This document shows positions 58,164 through 64,000 of a stretch of 64,000 nucleotides of DNA, one piece after another (within the stretch, counting starts at the first letter, position 1; every line of letters begins with the position of its first letter). The stretch covers positions 12,137,501 to 12,201,500 of the forward strand of contig NC_083506.1 of the NCBI RefSeq assembly GCF_032362555.1, given 5' to 3'. The notes under the pieces are model-generated. The model made no database searches, was not told where the DNA came from, and saw nothing but the letters and a program-made list of their open reading frames with translations. This DNA is from Amyelois transitella (Eukaryota > Arthropoda > Insecta > Lepidoptera > Pyralidae). A program made the position numbers and the translations under genes.

Positions 58164-60978
58164 TGAATCGTGATTTAAATGACGTGAAGTTGTTTGTGGT
58201 AACTTCAGGTCAGTGATATCACAACAAAATCTATCAGAAACCTACAGCCACCCCCGCTAATCTAGAACGTACGTACGTAGGCGATGTTTTGGCTCGATAT
58301 CAATTACTTGTAAATTAAGGATACGATAGCTGGTGAATATAAGAAAAGAAAAAAAACTATTTTTGTCACAGAAAATAGGTAATGGAATAAGAATATTAGC
58401 TCTGGACGCCGGTGGTCAAATTGCTTTGAATTAGCGAGCCACAAACTGCGCGCACGCTTTTGTAGAATAGAGATCAGAATTTTGACATCTCATAATTATA
58501 TTTTCATCTGGTCTTTATGTCTCAGGTGATGCGCTATGTTTGTGTCTAAGCTGATGCTTCTATCGCTATTGTATATGCATATCTACTGATTATGAAAATT
58601 ACAAAATTCATATGGACCATGAAGATTATTTTGTAAGGCAGCTTCGTAGCATTGTAAAATGTCAATATATCTTTCAATTATTATTAGCTGTATACGGGAA
58701 TGTAAATTTAGGCAAAGAACCAACTTTATCGGGTCGTGGTCGTTGTTTAGATATTTTTTCAATATTTTCTTCAAATTGAATAGATGACTAAATATACTTT
58801 TGATATTGCACATTTTCTAACTTTAATCACAATAAAAAAACAGCCGCATATGATCGAAAACAATGGTACTCTCGTGCAATATGTATGTATCTTTTGTAAA
58901 TGCATTGTAATCAAAATGAAACAAATATATTTTTGTTGTATTTCCTTATATCATTGATGGTTAAAACTTAAGTACATAACTAATTTAATGATGTGATTAT
59001 ATCAAAAGTTTCGAATGTACGAGCATAATTAAGGTATATTTTGTAAGAGTGAATATTTTTGTACTGCGCAGTGTGGCCACCGGCGCATGTTGGTGCTTAG
59101 CGGAGGATCGAGGCGTGTTGTTGTTCGGTGTTGTGATCGTACGATACTAGTGTTGCACTCGCGAACTGTTGGTTCCCACCTCTAAACGTAGGCTGCTGGC
59201 GCCAGTACAACATTATGTTCCAATTTCAAACTGATACTAAATTGCGTCAATAAGTGAAAAATTTTACTTCTTTTTTCAAAATTTCTTAATGTTAAGAAAT
59301 TGTAGTGTTGTAATCCGGTACTGCCAGTAGTCTAATCTCTCCGACTGGTATAAAATTTTAATGATATTAATAGCAATCTCTAGAGAATAAATTATAAAAA
59401 GAATCCCACTGTTGTAGTAGATCAATTGATCCCATTTTGAATCTCAAACTTTTATTAATCTTTCTCAACCGAAACAGAATCTCGAGGTATTTTGAAAACG
59501 CATCAGTTATATCCTTGTGTAGTATAAGGCTTTTTTGTATTCGACTTTTGAACATTATGAAGTTTGTTCGCACCGCTGACCTACATGTTGATGTTTCTCA
59601 TTATTTCAATGGCGGGGTGAAGACGACTGCTCAGTATACTTTAACATTATTAAGGTTTTGTATAAAATGTGACCCTACTAACGTATTTGACTAACGACGT
59701 TCGTCTTCAGCCCGCGCGACGAAGAATATTTCGATTGTATCTCGTATTTAGATTTAAGGCTAGGGTCTCGTGTTATCTAATGTTAGTCGGCTAATGCGTT
59801 CGCTTCTTGCGTTTATATATTAATTAATATTGTATCATTTGCTTTATTTGTAACTTTACCGCACCCTGGCAAGCGTGGAGGCCGCGGCGAACTCCACTTC
59901 TCTATTCCGACAGTGTTACCTTAATTTTATTTATTCGTGTATATTCTTTCTTCGCCTGAAAGGTGTCGGGTCCTAATAATACATTCCACACGGTCTAACC
60001 AAGCTGAGTTTTTTTAATTATATCTTTTATTTATCCGCGTTTCCCCTCGTACGCGTCAGTCGAATCTAAAAGAAGTTTTTGAAACTAACGGCTGCCGTAT
60101 ACTTATATTTATTGTCGTATTATTTAAATATATTTGTACACATCGGATCTGATCTTATTTATTTTTTATTTAACGCACTTGGTCGATCTGATTTAGAGCT
60201 TACACTGTAACCATTGGTACCTTATATATTGCATTATATTTATATTTAAAGCACTGTTATAGTAACCCCCTTAAGTTATTTGTTAAGGAGTCTTTATCAT
60301 GTCTATTGTCTAGTAAGAATTTAATATATTATTAATAATAATTGATAGTAGAAGAGCCTTGTACGATTCGCGACTTTATGTCGCTTCTTATACCGCCCTG
60401 ATGGTAAATGAAAACTCATGATACGTCTCCGGTGTTCGCGTTTCTGGATAACAGATGGCGTTAGTCTGTTGTCGCTCGTCCAGTGCCAGTCACTGCCTTC
60501 CTCGAATCAGAATAGATGTGTTCATGTAGCCTGTACTTATTTCTGATACTAACACTATAGTAGAATCTCTTATACAGTAAATCCGATCATCTTTCGCATT
60601 CACAAGCACAATGTTTGCATTTAAAGTGTCATGTCACAATGTTCACATAAAACGAACAAAGCTCATGAAAGTAAAGACAATTCAGACATACTATCCCTTA
60701 TCATCCTATAGTTAAACATAATCTGTAATTATATATAATCTGTTAACGACGAGTGAACGATTCAAAGACTTATCACAATATCTGTAACGAAATTGATTTT
60801 TAACCGTAGCCGATGTATTGTTACAATATCTAGTGTATTCCGTAAGACAGGTAGCTGTTGTAAATCGTGTATTTTGTGAACTAGACTCAAGAAATAGAGA
60901 TTTCGGCTCTCTGACTCATCATCAGTTTATGGACGCCATATCTTAAAGTCGTATTTCTGTTTCAGATTGAAGTTTCTT

Positions 60979-61009
60979 ATAACATGTATAGGTAGCCTAT
61001 ACATGTTAT
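60979..61009. repeat. 14-bp hairpin in the Nrg 3' UTR
   Basis: Perfect arms ataacatgtatagg and cctatacatgttat with a 3-nt loop. Confidence 0.8.
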
Positions 61010-61722
61010 TTTCATTTTGTTTTTAATACTTATTAAAAAAAATATTCGCGCAATTTATGTCAAAAAAGGTTTTAATGATCTTTGATTCTGACGTCTCTAA
61101 ATCTTGATTCTAGTTTTTATTAATCTGGTGTTAATTGGTAAAGTGCTAGTTTATGCAACGTTTCGATATTGCTTGAAGTTTTGTGTTTGACAAAGTACCT
61201 ACACGTTATTGATTGATGGTGTTAGTTGTAATGTTTGGCCATAGATAATGTTTTATTACAGTTTTTGAAGCAATTTGCTTGTTTTTTGAAATGTAACTTA
61301 CACGGTGATTGTTAACACGTTGTATCAAGAATCATCCCGTGTGCGCAGATTCTAAATTTAAACTAAAAATTAGTTACTAAATTTGCTTTCGGCCAATAAT
61401 TATAAAAATATAATGAGATTTACATGTTTGTTCTGAAATAATTTCATAGTCTGTAAAGTTATTTGTATTTGCTTATAAAGCTTTTCTTGATTGGAGGTAT
61501 TTTGTTGAAATAAATATGTGTTGCATTTACACCGTAATAATTTAAATTAATAGTGGAATCATGACAAATTGTAACATTTGATATTAATCTGACTCGAATT
61601 TGATAACTGTGACCTCGTGCAGAAGTTTTGTTCACGAATTATAATAATTTACATTTAGTTTGCATTAAGTAACTGTAATTTATTGTGTAACTATGATAAA
61701 TATTTTTTTATGTTGCATAGAA

Positions 61723-61728
61723 AATAAA
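61723..61728 (+). terminator. Candidate distal poly(A) signal, Nrg
   Basis: AATAAA in gaaaataaattttaag with downstream T-rich sequence. It marks the end of the transposon-poor stretch. Confidence 0.4.
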
Positions 61729-61740
61729 TTTTAAGAAATT

Positions 61741-63480
61741 GTATTAATTTTGTTTTATTTTTCTGAATTACCTACTTTATAAGACTGACCAAAAGAAAAC
61801 ACTTGTTGTGACGACCAGACATACGAAAAGACGGATAGCCGGCGGTTTGAATTATTATTTATTTGAAAATATAAAATGAGAAATGACGAGAATAATTAAA
61901 GAGATAATTAATTTTAACTGTTTTGAATTAATCACAGAGTTGATTTGATGTGTATAATATAAGTGTGTAGGCATTATGAAACGAAAAAAAAATATCCTAT
62001 TATAATAGTTATGTATGCAAATTTTATAATCTATTGCATGCAAGTGAATTTTGAACGTAACTGAAATCGAACATAGCAACCGACACCCGAACGACAATAA
62101 GCAGGCGCAAGCGCAAAGCGCACTTGTCGGCCATTTTAACCTCTAAAGGGTAAGTTTCAATTAATTTCAATTGTGCATCCTCATTAGCAGTTTATTGATA
62201 CTTGTTACTGAAATAAACATTGTTGTTAGGCTGCAATACTAGTTGTGCATTGTGTTTTATTCATAATTTATTATCCATGCTAATAATATGAAAATGTGCT
62301 TTCGTCCGTCTTTCACGTCAAAACCACCGAACCAATCTCCATGAAATTCTGCATACATATATTGTCAGGACGGAAAAGGATATATTTTTCACGCGGATGG
62401 AGCGGCGGGCGAAATTCAATACAATAGAAATACATAACAATTCAAATATGAGGGTTCCCTAACATGTAAAGCTCTTAACATTTTACAAAAAGTATAGTAG
62501 CATTTTAATTTATTGTTTCTATTTCATTGGCTGTGACAAATATTTTCAGGTGTAGTTTCGTGTGCTTTCAATGACGGACGTCTGAACAATTTTTAGGTAA
62601 TATAATTATGTCATGTATTAACTCAATAGTTATTTACTGTATAAAATTTTACTATGTTTTCAAATATTAAGTGTTTATCATTCTCGGTGTTTTCTGTGTA
62701 CATAAATTTATTTATTTTAACTTTATGCGCGTAAAATGTACAACAGGTGGACTAAATGCCACATGGTATTCTCTGCCAGTCGAACCTTTGGACCAAACTG
62801 AGATGGATGTACGGCTGGTATAAATTTGTACATAAATAATAGCGTAGCGTATCTACGGTACAATAATTCTACATGGTAACTATATGTTTAAAAAATACCT
62901 ATTTTGGTCAGTATAATAAACATTACAATAATTCTTATAGGACTTATCACTGAAAGCGATAGCAGTAAAAATCGGGCAACATATTTTTATTTGGGAGAAT
63001 TATAAAGAAAGCAAACAGTAGCAGGTGGTGCACAGACATGATAATATTACAATAAAATAATAAAGAGGTAGAAACGTGAATAAAAAAATAATTAAATAAC
63101 AAACGTGATAATGGTATTGAAGTCCGACTCGCACTTAGTTGTTTTTTTTATTAATATTTTGCCGCTGTTTTTAAGACTTGTCGCATTAAGTACATTAAGG
63201 TTAAAAATAAAAAAACTTAAGAACTTATCTCATTTTATCATCTTTGTCTAACATGTTAAGTCGAAACATGTCCAAAATGGTGATTTATAGTAAAATGCAC
63301 TTCGGAATCAAAGGAACCTTAATCTTCAGGATCCAGAAGGATGTTATGACTGTAGCAGCATAAAGCTTGTGAACTTAAACGTCGTATAATCCAAACTTCA
63401 TACCTGATATTTATTATATGTTCATAGAGTTGAAATTGCTGTGTTTTAAATGATAAATGCACGAGCCTGTGCAGAGCTTA
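61741..63480. other. Intergenic DNA downstream of Nrg
   Basis: AT-rich. Contains a weak dispersed repeat (62281-62400, ttcgtccgtctttcacgtca) and candidate exon 62090-62149; no coding exon recognised. Confidence 0.5.
62090..62149 (+). other. Possible 5' UTR exon of the next gene (candidate 1)
   Basis: ggccattttaacctctaaag is followed by a near-perfect donor (aaagg, then gtaagt at 62150). The preceding 60 nt are more GC-rich than the surroundings. The start is not defined. Confidence 0.3.
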
Positions 63481-63486
63481 GAACGA

Positions 63487-63495
63487 ATTCAGTTC
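63487..63495 (+). promoter_or_regulatory. Initiator-type core promoter element
   Basis: aattcagtt matches the arthropod TCAGT initiator, with A at 63491 as the likely first transcribed base. No TATA box is seen 25-35 nt upstream. Confidence 0.4.
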
Positions 63496-63648
63496 CACTG
63501 CGGCCGCGGACAGACGCACACTGCTGCGTGACTACCGGACAATACCGCCGAAACATACCAAAAATCGCGAAGTGTTGTGAACTTTTTAATACTTGAATTG
63601 TGCATCAAATTAAACAAAACGTGCTCGACAGGATTCTGCCGAAGCCAG
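63491..63648 (+). other. Probable first, non-coding exon of a downstream gene
   Basis: An arthropod initiator TCAGT lies at 63489-63493 (ttcagttccactgc), followed by 158 nt without a single ATG and a consensus donor (gccag, then gtaggt at 63649). The GC-rich start (actgcggccgcggacagacg) stands out from AT-rich DNA. The coding part would be to the right of the window. Confidence 0.5.
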
Positions 63649-63937
63649 GTAGGTGATTGTTTTTATTTTTTAATTTATTCTTGTCGCGAATTTCGATCGG
63701 GATAACAGCTATCTGGAAATAAAGATCATTGATCCCACTTGCGAGTTAATTGTTTAATCGATACGAAATTAACTTCAATTAACCCGATTGTGTTATAATT
63801 TTGTGTACAATCAGTAAATCAACATAACTATATTACCCTTGGTTTAATAAATATATCATTCAATAAAGACAAACACGTTCATACTACCTTCACGAATCGA
63901 TCATCTAAATCAACAATACTTACCTTATAGTTTTAGT

Positions 63938-64000
63938 ACATACATACATACTTAAAATCACGCCGGAGGGGCAGGCAAAGACTACATCTTTCCACTTGCC
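63938..64000 (-). mobile_element. LINE 3' end fragment running off the window
   Basis: acatacatacatacttaaaa, then cacgccggaggggcaggcaa and ctttccacttgcc; continues beyond 64000. Confidence 0.85.

Larger units (their letters stand above)
57095..61740 (+). other. Probable long 3' UTR of Nrg
   Basis: After the TAG there are about 4.6 kb nearly free of transposons, in contrast with the introns. AATAAA hexamers occur at 57216, 58013, 59385 and 61723; the last is followed by a T-rich stretch (attttgttttatttttctga). Long 3' UTRs are usual for neural transcripts of adhesion genes. The real end point cannot be fixed without RNA data. Contains two notable hairpins. Confidence 0.5.

Overview
The window is nuclear DNA of an insect, almost certainly a moth or butterfly. 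It is AT-rich, has large introns, carries insect-type genes, and is crowded with SINE and LINE copies whose 3' tails are (TATG)n/(CATA)n repeats, plus a mariner-type transposon. The species cannot be named from the sequence alone. Gene models below were built by hand from splice sites, reading frame and protein family resemblance; no database search was run.

Layout. (1) 1-8096, + strand: the 3' part of a Polycomb-type MBT/SLED/SAM gene, most likely Sfmbt. Three coding exons are visible (4348-5207, 5703-5878, 7270-8096); the 5' part lies left of the window, and 1-4347 is intron full of retrotransposon debris. Two decayed copies of the end of its last exon follow it (8158-8300, 8572-8648). (2) 8742-10883, - strand: an uncharacterised gene, convergent with the first. 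Splice signals support two exons and a 381-residue protein. (3) 13077-57094, + strand: neuroglian (Nrg, the insect L1-family adhesion receptor). All coding exons can be joined in phase: signal peptide, six Ig domains, five fibronectin III domains, one membrane segment, and a cytoplasmic tail with two alternative last exons, each carrying the ankyrin-binding FIGQY motif. The 3' UTR may run to about 61740. (4) 61741-64000: probable 5' UTR exon(s) of a further + strand gene with good splice donors.

Points of most interest: three in-frame tandem copies of the second half of the Ig6 exon of Nrg, each 174 nt, phase-compatible, and differing from the parent only by silent changes in the core; a relic or alternative copy of the Nrg membrane exon that ends in a stop codon; a poly(A) signal placed 15 nt before a weak splice acceptor at the neural-type Nrg exon, with U-rich runs upstream, which resembles the ELAV-regulated arrangement known in Drosophila; the spliced uncharacterised minus-strand gene; a SINE whose 3' end imitates that of a LINE in the same window; a 2 kb element with 595-bp inverted arms; an uninterrupted mariner transposase; and several long, nearly perfect hairpins, one of them in the Nrg 3' UTR.

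The genes are not functionally linked as far as can be seen. Sfmbt is a chromatin repressor, neuroglian a cell-surface adhesion protein, and the middle gene is unknown.
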